Source: an uncultured Dialister sp. (GTDB taxonomy: Bacteria; Bacillota; Negativicutes; Veillonellales; Dialisteraceae). Taken from it: DNA of 25,963 bases. This document shows, in pieces, positions 1 through 9,108 of this stretch. The stretch's first letter is position 1, and the number at the start of each line of letters is the position of its first letter. A model generated the notes under the pieces. The model was not told the DNA's origin. It was given only the letters and a program-made list of their open reading frames with translations, and did no database searches. The position numbers and the translations under genes were made by a program. The DNA is taken from contig OMVW01000035.1 of assembly GCA_900314595.1 (NCBI GenBank), positions 1 through 25,963 on the forward strand, in the 5' to 3' direction.

Positions 1-937
1 TTACTCCGAACAGGGTGAATAAGGCCCTATTTCCTTTAAACGCAATAGAGAAATTTCGATTTGGAAGCACTTTAGCAGCTGTTAAGTTAATGATATTGTT
101 GTTAATAGTCAGCTTTTCCTTCTGCGGTATCTCTCTTGTAAGAAGATACATCTGCCAATGCAATGAGCCTGCCGGAAGCTCAGAAACTTGAAGACCTTCC
201 TTCGCTGCTACCTGATTGGCAAAGATCTCAGGACAAACGGCCCAATAGTCGGAATCCCTGATAAAATCTGCAACCGAAAGGACATTATTCGTTTCCAGCC
301 GGCAAGATGGAGTCGTACCAAATAGCGCCTTCCGCCATTTATCAACAGTCGCAAAATTACCGCCGGTAAAACGGATTTCCTTTTCCGGTGCCAAATCAGA
401 CGGATTGATATGGTAAGGGATTCCCGCATGACGGCTGCAGATAATCCGGGCCTCATCCGCCTTTACCAGAGAACAACGGACGCCCGAACGGTACGACTCA
501 TAGGCCACGAAACCGTAATCAATGAGATTGTGCTCCATCAGATCATAAGTGATGTGAGAATCACATATTTCCAGGGAAATATGACAATCCGGATGCCTCA
601 GAAAAAACTGCTTCATGAAAGGCTGAAGGAAACTGTAATAATTGCCTTCATTACATGCGACCTGTATGGAATACTGCATATTTAACTGAAGAATCTTGGT
701 TTCCTCAAAAAGATTCAGCCAGCGTTCAGCAATGGCAATGAAATTCAATCCCTGCCTTGTCAGCTTGATGGAACGCTGCCCCTTGGAGCGAATAAATAAG
801 GGATAGCCGATTTCCTCCTCCAAATGCTTCAAGTGCGTACTGATGGCAGATTGGGAAATATGTAGATCCTCCGACGTTTTCGTAATGTTGCGCGTACGTA
901 CAAGATCAAGAAAAATATTGATATCCTTCTGCTGCAT
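1..937 (-). CDS. LysR family transcriptional regulator, 3' end off window
   Basis: One-component DNA-binding regulator of the LysR family. The frame is open from the ATG at 937 to the window edge (312 codons, no stop), about full length for the family, so only the last few residues are missing. Residues 1-60 hold the winged helix-turn-helix: the start MQQKDINIFLDLVRTRN, then SQSAISTHLKHLEEEIG and PLFIRSKG, which is the classic LysR recognition-helix pattern. The remainder (about 90-312) has the alternating alpha/beta look of the periplasmic-binding-protein-like effector domain. The start is supported by GAGGTGA eight bases upstream. No target gene can be named. It points away from the defence operon, so a regulatory link to that operon is not indicated. 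Confidence 0.9.
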   Translation of the reverse strand, partial: MQQKDINIFLDLVRTRNITKTSEDLHISQSAISTHLKHLEEEIGYPLFIRSKGQRSIKLTRQGLNFIAIAERWLNLFEETKILQLNMQYSIQVACNEGNYYSFLQPFMKQFFLRHPDCHISLEICDSHITYDLMEHNLIDYGFVAYESYRSGVRCSLVKADEARIICSRHAGIPYHINPSDLAPEKEIRFTGGNFATVDKWRKALFGTTPSCRLETNNVLSVADFIRDSDYWAVCPEIFANQVAAKEGLQVSELPAGSLHWQMYLLTREIPQKEKLTINNNIINLTAAKVLPNRNFSIAFKGNRALFTLFGV

Positions 938-959
938 GATCAATCACCTCTTTTTCATC

Positions 960-990
960 AGTATAGCATAAAACATAAGCATTGCACCGT
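960..990 (-). promoter_or_regulatory. putative promoter of the LysR gene
   Basis: On the minus strand a TATACT hexamer (960-965) lies about 23 bases before the LysR start codon, with GAGGTGA in between. The -35 region is weak (GTGCAA-like at about 16-bp spacing). This is a suggestion from sequence pattern only. Confidence 0.3.
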
Positions 991-1229
991 ACGTGAATCC
1001 TGGCTGCCGTGCAGATGCGCAGCAGTGGAAGGCTGCGGATTTTTCATTTTCCCATTAAAGCTCCGGGGTCCGAGTCACTCCCATCAGTGCCCCGGGATAC
1101 AGACTTGCATCTTTTGAGGCAATTTTGCAGCATACCGCACGGGTACTGCGGGGCGCGGGGTAATCGGGTCGGTCGGGAAGGAGGCACTGCGCAATTCATG
1201 AAGCAGCGCGGATTTTTTTATTGGGCCCA

Positions 1230-1420
1230 TGGAAGATGCCAGTTGCCAGTGGGGCCCATGGAATTTCCCGGAGACTCGCATGAAAGTTCCCAGTTGCCAG
1301 TGACTGGGTTCTTCGAAACTTTGAAATCTCAGTTGTCTCCGCAGCCTGTCATTGTCCGGGACTCGGGATGCGGGACTCGGGGTGGTGCGCGCGTCAACAC
1401 TGGAAGCGCGCCTTTTTATA
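1230..1420 (-). repeat. reverse-oriented copy of the host interspersed hairpin repeat
   Basis: The stretch from 938 to 1581 has no convincing gene. Bases 1312-1385 match, as reverse complement and with some divergence, the repeat tail seen at about 16930-17010, 19800-19880 and 22470-22545: GAAACTTTGAA, CTCAG(T/C)TGTC and TTGTCCGGGACTCGGGA are shared. The phrase AAAGTTCCCAGTTGCCAG at about 1282-1300 is the reverse of the recurring 'aactgggaacttt' tag. The copy ends in a GC-rich hairpin (GCGCGC arms at 1387-1392 and 1406-1411) followed by T5, which could act as a terminator upstream of the defence operon. Frames open across this stretch are shadows of the repeat. Confidence 0.7.
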
Positions 1421-1581
1421 CTTCTCCCACGAACCGGCAGTTCGTTCATATTCGAGGACCTAGTACATACAATGAGATATATAAAGGGAATGCGTTCTTA
1501 TTATGCTTTCTTTTCATGCTTTAAGATGATAAACTAAAAGAGAAGGTTTATACTTCTTTCATATTTATCCGGGGTGACACT

Positions 1582-3948
1582 ATGGGAATGAAGCCTGTTG
1601 ATTTGAAGTTCGATGAATTTTTTGAAAAGTATTGCGAAAGATCTGAGACACAACTAAAGACAACTGATCCTTGCGCACTTAGATTTAAGAGAATTTTGAG
1701 CCTTTTCGAAATTTATCTGGGAAATAATTTCAGGGTGAAGGATTCTATATTTGGTACGTTTGGGAAACCGGATAATCTTTATGATGTTACAAGAGAACTT
1801 CCTTTTCGCAATTTCATTAGAAAATGTTGTAACGAAACATCTTTCAAAGCGGCTTTGTCAGAACTGGAAGATTTTGCATATAAATATGATCAGTGTATGC
1901 TGGAAACTGATGAGATTCAGTGGGGTAAGGATGCACTAATCACGCAGGAGAAATATATAAAAGCATCTCATAAAAAACGTATGCTGATAGAAGCTGGTCC
2001 CGGCGCAGGAAAGACGTGGGCACTTGTTCAAAAATTGCTGTACATGATTGATCCCGGAACGAGAAATTCGATTTTACCGGAAACGATTCTGGTACTGACT
2101 TTTTCTCGTGCGGCTTCCGCTGTTATACGGAGTCGGCTGAAAAAGATGGCGGAAGAAAAGTACCCGGATGCTCTTTATGATAATATCCAGATTGCTACAA
2201 TTGATTCCTATGCATCTTCGCTGCTTCGCGCAATGAGTGAGGATAATCGTTTTGCAGAAAGTATCAGCGAATATTTGAATAATAGTGCCGGACATTTCTA
2301 TGACTGGTACATTAATGAGGCTTATCAGGGGTTAAAAAAATCCTTTGAGAAGGACCCGGAAGGTCTCAATATCGTGAAGCTTTCAGGCTTAAATTATATT
2401 GCTGTTGATGAGGTGCAGGATATTAATGGAATCCGGGCTGACTTCATTTTACAGATGCTGAAGCAACTTCCCAAAGATTCAGGTATTTCTGCTTTGGGTG
2501 ACCCCTGTCAGGCCATATATGACTTTGATCAATTTGATGATTTAAATTATTTTTCTTATTCCCGCACAACGGCAGTTGAATTTTTCAATCAGTTAAAGAA
2601 AATTACCGGAATGAAACATTACTGCTTTATGGGGAATCATCGTTCGCATCTATCTATTAACTCAATGCTGAATTGGGCCCGCACGCACCTTACTTGTTCC
2701 TATGGATCTACCTATGCGGAATCTAAATTGCAAGAATGCTTTGACCGGGTAAATAAGATAACCATAGAGGAACTTTCCGACAGTGTAATGTGGGTTAAAA
2801 ATGTAAGCAGAGCAATTGGAGAAAAAAGTACAATAGCCGTTCTGGTTAGAAGTAATGACAGGGCTCTTCTGATTTATGATTTATTTCATAAGAATGACAT
2901 ACCTGTTTTCTGGCAGCGTAGAAGAGGATTTAACAATTATCTGGCTGGCTGGATTGGATACTTTTTCCGTGAATATGAAGACGCCTATATTGGAAAAGAT
3001 TCATTTATCTCTGAGTTCAACAGGATTTTTAAATCGGAAAAAGCAAAAATTCTTCTGCGAGCCGGTGGAAATGATCCCGAAAAATACTGGGAAGCACTTG
3101 AAGGGTGTCTGGATATAGATGAGCCCAGAGAAAAATATGCTGTAGAGAAATTGCTCCTTGATTTATATCGTAATGCACAGTATGTCAGAGAAGATTCCAG
3201 AATTTTGTTTTCCGGATTAGTTCCTGACAGCCGGATTATCATTAGTACAGTTCATCAGGCAAAAGGACGGGAATATGATTATGTCTATCTCTGGGATGAA
3301 ATAATTAAACCAAGAGATGATTATGATTATTTTGCTGAAGAAAAGTTGATGGAGGAATGCAGGGTAGCTTATGTAGGCATGACCAGGCCAATTAAGGGGA
3401 TAGCAGTGGTTACAAACCCCAATAAATATTGGGGATTTAAAATCAGAACAATTCCTAAAAAATCAAGAAGCTCTCCCCGCCTTGGTCGTCTGAATAAACT
3501 GGCTGCCAAAATGGGCGATAAAAATGGTGTAAGTAGAATTGAAGTGGGTTATGATGAGGATTTTGAGCCCGAGTCTTTTGCCCGTTACCCTCAAGTTCAG
3601 GATTTAATTCATGAGTTAGTGCCGATTGGACAGTTGTTGAAGCTGGAAAAAATCGGCAGGGGACTTTATAAAAAGACTGCTGAAACCAGATATGAATTGA
3701 TTTTGGAAAATCAAACGGACGGGAAAATTCATTTGGCTGAAACTTCGCCGATGTTTCAAGAGGATTTACGGGTTTTACTAAACCATTGGACCTGCAATGG
3801 AATCTGGCCTGCTTATTTCTATAATATCTACGCTAACGATCTGATTACATTCATTTCCCCGCAGGATGCCGGAGATGGAGCCAAAAAATTCGGCAAATGC
3901 AGCATCTGGAACGGTATTGATGCTGTCGGACTGGGGACAGTGGATTAA
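1582..3948 (+). CDS. SF1 (UvrD/Rep/PcrA-like) DNA helicase, first gene of a DISARM-like operon
   Basis: A 788-aa superfamily 1A helicase expected to translocate on and unwind DNA using ATP. All core motifs are visible: motif I AGPGAGKT (138-145), Ia TFSRAA (about 173), II VDEVQD (275-280), III GDPCQAIYDF (306-315), IV NHRS (352-355), V STVHQAKGRE (555-564) and VI CRVAYVGMTRP (593-603). About 130 N-terminal residues precede the ATPase and about 150 residues follow motif VI with no recognised domain; neither an obvious exonuclease domain nor an HRDC/Cys-cluster is seen. The start follows GGGGTGA. DrmA begins 21 bases downstream, so the genes are very likely co-transcribed. Standard DISARM carries DrmD (class 1, SNF2-type) or DrmE (class 2) beside DrmA/B; this helicase occupies that position. 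I cannot say from sequence alone whether it is a divergent DrmE or a replacement. Confidence 0.88.
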   Translation: MGMKPVDLKFDEFFEKYCERSETQLKTTDPCALRFKRILSLFEIYLGNNFRVKDSIFGTFGKPDNLYDVTRELPFRNFIRKCCNETSFKAALSELEDFAYKYDQCMLETDEIQWGKDALITQEKYIKASHKKRMLIEAGPGAGKTWALVQKLLYMIDPGTRNSILPETILVLTFSRAASAVIRSRLKKMAEEKYPDALYDNIQIATIDSYASSLLRAMSEDNRFAESISEYLNNSAGHFYDWYINEAYQGLKKSFEKDPEGLNIVKLSGLNYIAVDEVQDINGIRADFILQMLKQLPKDSGISALGDPCQAIYDFDQFDDLNYFSYSRTTAVEFFNQLKKITGMKHYCFMGNHRSHLSINSMLNWARTHLTCSYGSTYAESKLQECFDRVNKITIEELSDSVMWVKNVSRAIGEKSTIAVLVRSNDRALLIYDLFHKNDIPVFWQRRRGFNNYLAGWIGYFFREYEDAYIGKDSFISEFNRIFKSEKAKILLRAGGNDPEKYWEALEGCLDIDEPREKYAVEKLLLDLYRNAQYVREDSRILFSGLVPDSRIIISTVHQAKGREYDYVYLWDEIIKPRDDYDYFAEEKLMEECRVAYVGMTRPIKGIAVVTNPNKYWGFKIRTIPKKSRSSPRLGRLNKLAAKMGDKNGVSRIEVGYDEDFEPESFARYPQVQDLIHELVPIGQLLKLEKIGRGLYKKTAETRYELILENQTDGKIHLAETSPMFQEDLRVLLNHWTCNGIWPAYFYNIYANDLITFISPQDAGDGAKKFGKCSIWNGIDAVGLGTVD

Positions 3949-3969
3949 GCATTTTATAGGGAGACTGCT

Positions 3970-6900
3970 ATGGCAGATATGAATCAGTATTATGAGGCCC
4001 GAAAAAAAATAATCGGAATTCTCCGAAAGGACTTTATCGGCCCGATAGAAGAAAAGGAAATCCTCCATGAGTATCCGGGGCAATATTACCTGATGGGAAA
4101 GCTTTATCCCAAAGATGAAGGCGGATTTCAGGCTGAAAAAGACGATGAATCTTTAAATGAACCGGTAGAAGAATCTAACGTGGAAGATACGGATACAGTA
4201 CTTCCTCTGACCAATACAACAAAGCCTGCAGCTGCCGGAATCACTTTTGCACTTAGCAGTAAAACAAAACATATAAAGTGTCATATTACATGGGGACATT
4301 ATTTACGCAGTTCTGATGATTCCATAAATGATTCTTCAGAGAATAAGAAACCGGTCCACTCCTGGCAGCGTATCCCGGAAAGCACGGATGTGGACTTTGA
4401 AATCAAGGGTCGGGGGAGACAATGCCTGGAGAAAATGGCAGGCAATGGATTGAAAGTCCGGGCAGACTGGTATTATATGCCTGAAGAAAATGACACAATA
4501 ACCATTATGAGAGTTACCCTGATCAACAATTGGACTGCAGGAGAAAACAATGATAAAGATCTCTATGCAGAGCATATCCTTTTTCAGGTTTCCATGAAGG
4601 TCACTGCAGATAAATTGGATTCTTTTGTTCCTCTTTTGAGTGACGCGGCGTTGTCTGATGATTATGAAGCGCAGATTATGTCTCTCCTTTACCGCCGGTA
4701 TCGCTGCTATGCTCAGGGACACGGCTGTGCTGTTTCATGGGATGAAGGGGAGGATAGACATCCCTCCTATATTCAGATGGATTTTTTCCCACAGTATGAG
4801 CTTCTTCAAATCAAGCCTGCTGATTTTGGTAATCTTTCCATATTGAGCATGAAATATCTTGCCTATGGGAAGGCGGAACAAATACTGCCATTACTGGATG
4901 AATTCCTGCATCGCTATGAGCTCTGGATTTCTGAAAAAGAAAAGGAGCTCCATTCCCTGCAAGAAAAATATAAAGCGGCAGGAAAAATCAATCTGGATCA
5001 TTGCAGGCAGGCTCTGAAACTTATGAGGGAAACAGCAGCTCTTCTTAAAAATTCTGCAAAAGGGCCGGATACCATGCCCTGGAAGGCTTTTCAGTTAGCC
5101 AATGAAGCAATGTTCCTGCAACGGGTACAGACTCTGAAAAACAGAGGGGAAACGATTACTCTCGAAAAAGAAGAAACTATTCGGTGGTATCCTTTCCAGC
5201 TGGCTTTTATTCTTCATGAAATTCCGTCCATTATCAATCCCAGGCATAAAGCCCGTAAGATTGCCGATCTACTCTGGTTTCCTACAGGAGGCGGTAAAAC
5301 GGAAGCATATCTGGGGATTTCCGCATTTACCATCCTTCTTCGCAGGATGCGTCATCCCGGCCGGACCGGAGTGGCTGTCTTTATGCGGTATACACTTCGT
5401 CTTCTGACCCTTCAGCAATTCCAGAGAGCGGCCATGATGATTATTGCCTGTGAAAAATTAAGACAGGATTACCATTTATTTTCTGAACCGGTATCTATCG
5501 GTCTGTGGGTGGGGGCCAATCAGACACCGAATGAACTCCGCAGAGCTATGGAATGGATCAGAAACCAGATAAAAAACGGAAAAGGACTTGTTTGTCCCTG
5601 GTGCGGAAAAGATATCAGGGAAGAAGACTTCAGTTTGAATGATTCTCATCTGGAAATCCATTGCTCCAACCCCGGGTGCATAACCCATGATTTCGCAGAA
5701 GGGCTTCCTTACCAATTTGTTGATGAAGATTTGTATGAGAATCCGCCCGATTTTCTTGTCGCTACAGTAGATAAATTTGCACAGCTGCCCAAGAATGAGA
5801 AACCTGCGGCTCTTCTCGGAATTCAGGATCCGGATCAGCCCAATCCGCCGGATCTGATTATCCAGGATGAATTGCATCTGATTTCAGGTCCGCTGGGATC
5901 TGTAACCGGCCTTTATGAAACAATTATTGATGCCCTTTGTACTACTAAGGATGGAATACCCGCAAAAATTATTGCCTCTACAGCTACTGTAAAAAATGCC
6001 AGGCAGCAGATTGGTGCACTTTTCGCCCGGGATTATTTCCAGTTCCCTCCGCAGGGACTGGAATCGGATGATTCTTTCTTTGCGGTGAAATCATCCCGTG
6101 ATGAAAGTCCCAGCCGATTGTACTGTGGAGTTATGGGCAGCGGGGCAACCCCGACAACCGTGGGAATCAGAGTACAGGCTGCCCTTCTCTATGCCTCCAG
6201 ACTGCTGGAAAAAGAGGGCGTCTCACCGGAAGTTCTGGATAATTATTGGACCATTGTAGGTTATTTCAATACACTCCGTGAACTGGGTGCCAGTGTTACA
6301 CAATATAATGACGATGTCAGAAATCGTTTTCATTTCCTGTGTAACTCAAAATTTGCAGGATTATATCCGTCTATGAAGAATCATCGATTCCCGGATATCC
6401 TGGAAGAACTGACAAGTCGTAAATCAGGTGCCGAAGTGGCGGCAACCCTCCGAAATCTGGAAAACAAATATGAAAGGGGCAGCGGCAGTGTCATTGATTG
6501 TGTGATGGCAACCAACATGCTCTCCGTTGGCGTGGATATCAGTCGGTTAGGAATTATGGTAGTAGCCGGCCAGCCGAAATCAAATTCTGAATACATTCAG
6601 GCAACAAGCCGTGTCGGTCGAAATAAGCCCGGAATTGTAGTGACTACGTATTCAGGCACTCATTCCAGAGACCGAAGCCATTATGAGCAGTTTATGAAAT
6701 ATCATTCTTCCCTTTATCGCTATGTGGAATCCAACAGCCTGACACCCTATTCCGACCGGTGCAGGGATAAAGGACTGGCAGCTGTTTTTATCGGACTCTG
6801 TCGTTACCTGGATAAGGACCTCCGTGGAAATACATCTTTAGACCGGTTCAAGCCGGGATCCCGAATTCAAAAGCAGGTTGCTGATATTATTCTTCGCCGG

Positions 6901-7125
6901 GCAGAAACCATTTATCCCGGAAATGAAGAAATACTGGATGAAATCAGGGATGAAATAGACAATATTGTGGAAAACTGGGAAGAAAGGATGGCTTCCTGCA
7001 GATATTACTTTAAATACAATGATGCAGCGGGGAGCCTGATTCAATCGGATACGGCAGATGATCCTTTTGCCATGATGAACAGTATGAGAAATGTGGACCA
7101 TGTTTCCAATGTTTATATGAGGTGA
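3970..7125 (+). CDS. drmA: DISARM system SF2 helicase DrmA
   Basis: Large (1051 aa) superfamily 2 helicase resembling DrmA of the DISARM anti-phage system, where DrmA and DrmB form the core complex that engages incoming phage DNA. Visible motifs: Walker A PTGGGKT (438-444), the Walker B variant DELH (633-636), motif III STAT (670-673), and motifs V/VI as MLSVGVDISRLG followed by QATSRVGR (about 877-884). Between motifs I and II sits a four-cysteine cluster (C542, C545, C565, C570), probably zinc-binding. About 430 N-terminal residues precede the ATPase, as in DrmA-type proteins. The start follows GGGAG. The stop at 7125 is four bases before the drmB ATG, implying translational coupling. The DELH box and DrmB as neighbour separate it from ordinary DEAD-box helicases. 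Confidence 0.88.
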   Translation: MADMNQYYEARKKIIGILRKDFIGPIEEKEILHEYPGQYYLMGKLYPKDEGGFQAEKDDESLNEPVEESNVEDTDTVLPLTNTTKPAAAGITFALSSKTKHIKCHITWGHYLRSSDDSINDSSENKKPVHSWQRIPESTDVDFEIKGRGRQCLEKMAGNGLKVRADWYYMPEENDTITIMRVTLINNWTAGENNDKDLYAEHILFQVSMKVTADKLDSFVPLLSDAALSDDYEAQIMSLLYRRYRCYAQGHGCAVSWDEGEDRHPSYIQMDFFPQYELLQIKPADFGNLSILSMKYLAYGKAEQILPLLDEFLHRYELWISEKEKELHSLQEKYKAAGKINLDHCRQALKLMRETAALLKNSAKGPDTMPWKAFQLANEAMFLQRVQTLKNRGETITLEKEETIRWYPFQLAFILHEIPSIINPRHKARKIADLLWFPTGGGKTEAYLGISAFTILLRRMRHPGRTGVAVFMRYTLRLLTLQQFQRAAMMIIACEKLRQDYHLFSEPVSIGLWVGANQTPNELRRAMEWIRNQIKNGKGLVCPWCGKDIREEDFSLNDSHLEIHCSNPGCITHDFAEGLPYQFVDEDLYENPPDFLVATVDKFAQLPKNEKPAALLGIQDPDQPNPPDLIIQDELHLISGPLGSVTGLYETIIDALCTTKDGIPAKIIASTATVKNARQQIGALFARDYFQFPPQGLESDDSFFAVKSSRDESPSRLYCGVMGSGATPTTVGIRVQAALLYASRLLEKEGVSPEVLDNYWTIVGYFNTLRELGASVTQYNDDVRNRFHFLCNSKFAGLYPSMKNHRFPDILEELTSRKSGAEVAATLRNLENKYERGSGSVIDCVMATNMLSVGVDISRLGIMVVAGQPKSNSEYIQATSRVGRNKPGIVVTTYSGTHSRDRSHYEQFMKYHSSLYRYVESNSLTPYSDRCRDKGLAAVFIGLCRYLDKDLRGNTSLDRFKPGSRIQKQVADIILRRAETIYPGNEEILDEIRDEIDNIVENWEERMASCRYYFKYNDAAGSLIQSDTADDPFAMMNSMRNVDHVSNVYMR

Positions 7126-7129
7126 AGTG

Positions 7130-9049
7130 ATGAGGAGAGGAAACCGCGTTAAGATTATTTTGCCCCCGACACCCGTAAGTGGGCAGAATTCTTCAGTTGA
7201 TCAAATTATAGGCCAGATCCGTAAAAGCCAGTTTATAACCACATTTGGACCGGGGGCCGTTGTTAATTTCAAGGATTATTCCTGCGTGATTGGTGCACCC
7301 TATGAACCCAAATGGGAAGACCATGGCAGAGTCATTCATGACAGAAATCTGGAACGGCTCCTTCATGTCAGTGAATTCAAGGAACCACCTGTCATTTCTG
7401 ACAGCAGCCCGAAAGCAGAATATACGGAAAAAGATTTGATTGCTTATAGATTCCCGAAATGGTGCTATTGCAAGAAATGCGGAAAACTGGCGGAGGCCAA
7501 ATACCTGCAGTCATCGAATGATCCTACCCGCTGTGCATTCTGTCATGAAAAACTGATACCGTCCCGATTTCTCATTGCCTGCGTCAATGGCCATCTTGCC
7601 GATTTCCCCTATGAATGGTGGGTCCATAATGGGGAAAAATGTCCTTACCCTCACGTCGGGAATCGGGAACATAAACATTATTTACAAATAGAATTCAGTG
7701 GAGATACAGGTGATCTGGCAAGTATTCGGATTACCTGCCCTTCCTGCAATGCCACAAGAACCATGGCAGGCGCTTTATCTCCTGCCATGTTCAAGAACTA
7801 TCACTGCCACGGTGAAAGGCCATGGCTTGGAAACCGCTCCGAACTCAATGAAAAAGATTGCGAAGCAAAAGTAAAGCCGCTCCAGCGAAGTGCTTCCAAT
7901 ATTTATTACTCGGTTACGAAAAGTGCGCTCACCATTCCGCCCTGGTCAACGGAAACAGCCTCTGCCGTTTTAAAACATCCGAATATGGAATCATTTTACA
8001 ATCAGATTCGGAATGACCCGGTTAAGCTGGAAGATTATTTCAAATCGGATCCATTCTTTGCCAGAGTACTGCGTCATATGAGTGCGAGCACTCTGGCCGG
8101 GCAGATCGATTCTATTTTGAAAATTGACCGGCAGCCTTTGCAGAATTTCGATTTCCGACAGATGATGGAAGATGAGTATGGCGCTTTGACTGGCGGAAAT
8201 CGGAATGACGAACTTTTTGTCACAGAAAAAGTGGAAGTACCCGACTTGTTTGAAGATTATATAGAAAACTGCGTCAAAGTAAGAAAACTCCGGGAAGTGC
8301 TGGCTCTTGTCGGATTCTGGCGCATTTATCCCGTTGCACCGGATCCGGGCAAAAAGGAATTTGAAGGATATGAGGACCATCAGTTTTACCCGGAAAGACC
8401 GGAATGCATTCCATCAGTTCCTGTCGATTCCACCTGGCTCCCTGCGGTATCCATGCTTGGGGAAGGCGTATTTTTGACGCTTAAGGAAGATAAAGTCCAT
8501 CTTTGGGAAGAAAAGAATGGACACCATTATTACGAGATGAGAAAACGGCTGTATTCCAGTCCCTTCAAGATGGAAATTCAGGAGAAATTTTCACCCCGTT
8601 ATGTCCTGCTGCATACTCTGGCTCATCTCCTGATCCGTCAGATGGTAACGGAATGCGGATATTCGGAAGCCTCCCTGAAAGAACGTATCTACAGTACCTA
8701 TCCGGGACGGGAGTATCCTATGGCAGGAATCCTGATTTATACTTCCTCTCCTGATTCCGATGGAAGCCTGGGCGGGCTTGCCCGGCAGGGAGATACGGAA
8801 TCCATGAAATACAATCTCCTCAAAATGCTGGAAAACGCTTCCTGGTGCTCATCGGATCCGCTCTGCATTGAATCCAAAGCCCAGGGATACCAGTCTTTAA
8901 ACTACGCTGCCTGCCATGCCTGTACGCTCCTGCCTGAAACCTGCTGTGAAGCGTTTAACTGTCTCCTGGATAGAGGCGCCGTAGTTGGAACCTTTGATAA
9001 CACTGTTGAGGGATATTTTAACGATATACTCTATAATCTAATGGCGTGA
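7130..9049 (+). CDS. drmB: DISARM system protein DrmB (DUF1998 family)
   Basis: A 639-aa DUF1998-type protein, the partner of DrmA. In DISARM the two act together; DrmB has no catalytic motif of its own here. Two cysteine clusters are visible: C112, C114, C117 with C135, C138 (CYCKKCGK and RCAFCH) and a C-terminal set in CHACTLLPETCCEAFNC. The conserved-looking segment LIACVNGHLADFPYEWW (about 148-165) and the C-terminal GSLGGLARQGD fit the family. I chose the ATG at 7130 because AGGTGA ends four bases before it; a GTG at 7127 in the same frame would add one residue. It is coupled to drmA by a four-base gap and is followed after 59 bases by the unrecognised third partner. Confidence 0.87.
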   Translation: MRRGNRVKIILPPTPVSGQNSSVDQIIGQIRKSQFITTFGPGAVVNFKDYSCVIGAPYEPKWEDHGRVIHDRNLERLLHVSEFKEPPVISDSSPKAEYTEKDLIAYRFPKWCYCKKCGKLAEAKYLQSSNDPTRCAFCHEKLIPSRFLIACVNGHLADFPYEWWVHNGEKCPYPHVGNREHKHYLQIEFSGDTGDLASIRITCPSCNATRTMAGALSPAMFKNYHCHGERPWLGNRSELNEKDCEAKVKPLQRSASNIYYSVTKSALTIPPWSTETASAVLKHPNMESFYNQIRNDPVKLEDYFKSDPFFARVLRHMSASTLAGQIDSILKIDRQPLQNFDFRQMMEDEYGALTGGNRNDELFVTEKVEVPDLFEDYIENCVKVRKLREVLALVGFWRIYPVAPDPGKKEFEGYEDHQFYPERPECIPSVPVDSTWLPAVSMLGEGVFLTLKEDKVHLWEEKNGHHYYEMRKRLYSSPFKMEIQEKFSPRYVLLHTLAHLLIRQMVTECGYSEASLKERIYSTYPGREYPMAGILIYTSSPDSDGSLGGLARQGDTESMKYNLLKMLENASWCSSDPLCIESKAQGYQSLNYAACHACTLLPETCCEAFNCLLDRGAVVGTFDNTVEGYFNDILYNLMA

Positions 9050-9108
9050 AGGTCAAATTATTGTAATTCTTAGAAGAACCTATGGAAACCGGTAAGGAAA
9101 GTGAGCAT

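Noticed and set aside
1009..1537. Plus- and minus-strand open frames of 60-170 aa between the LysR gene and the helicase
   Set aside because: They cover a reverse-oriented repeat and a GC hairpin, have no good ribosome site, and have repeat-derived composition.
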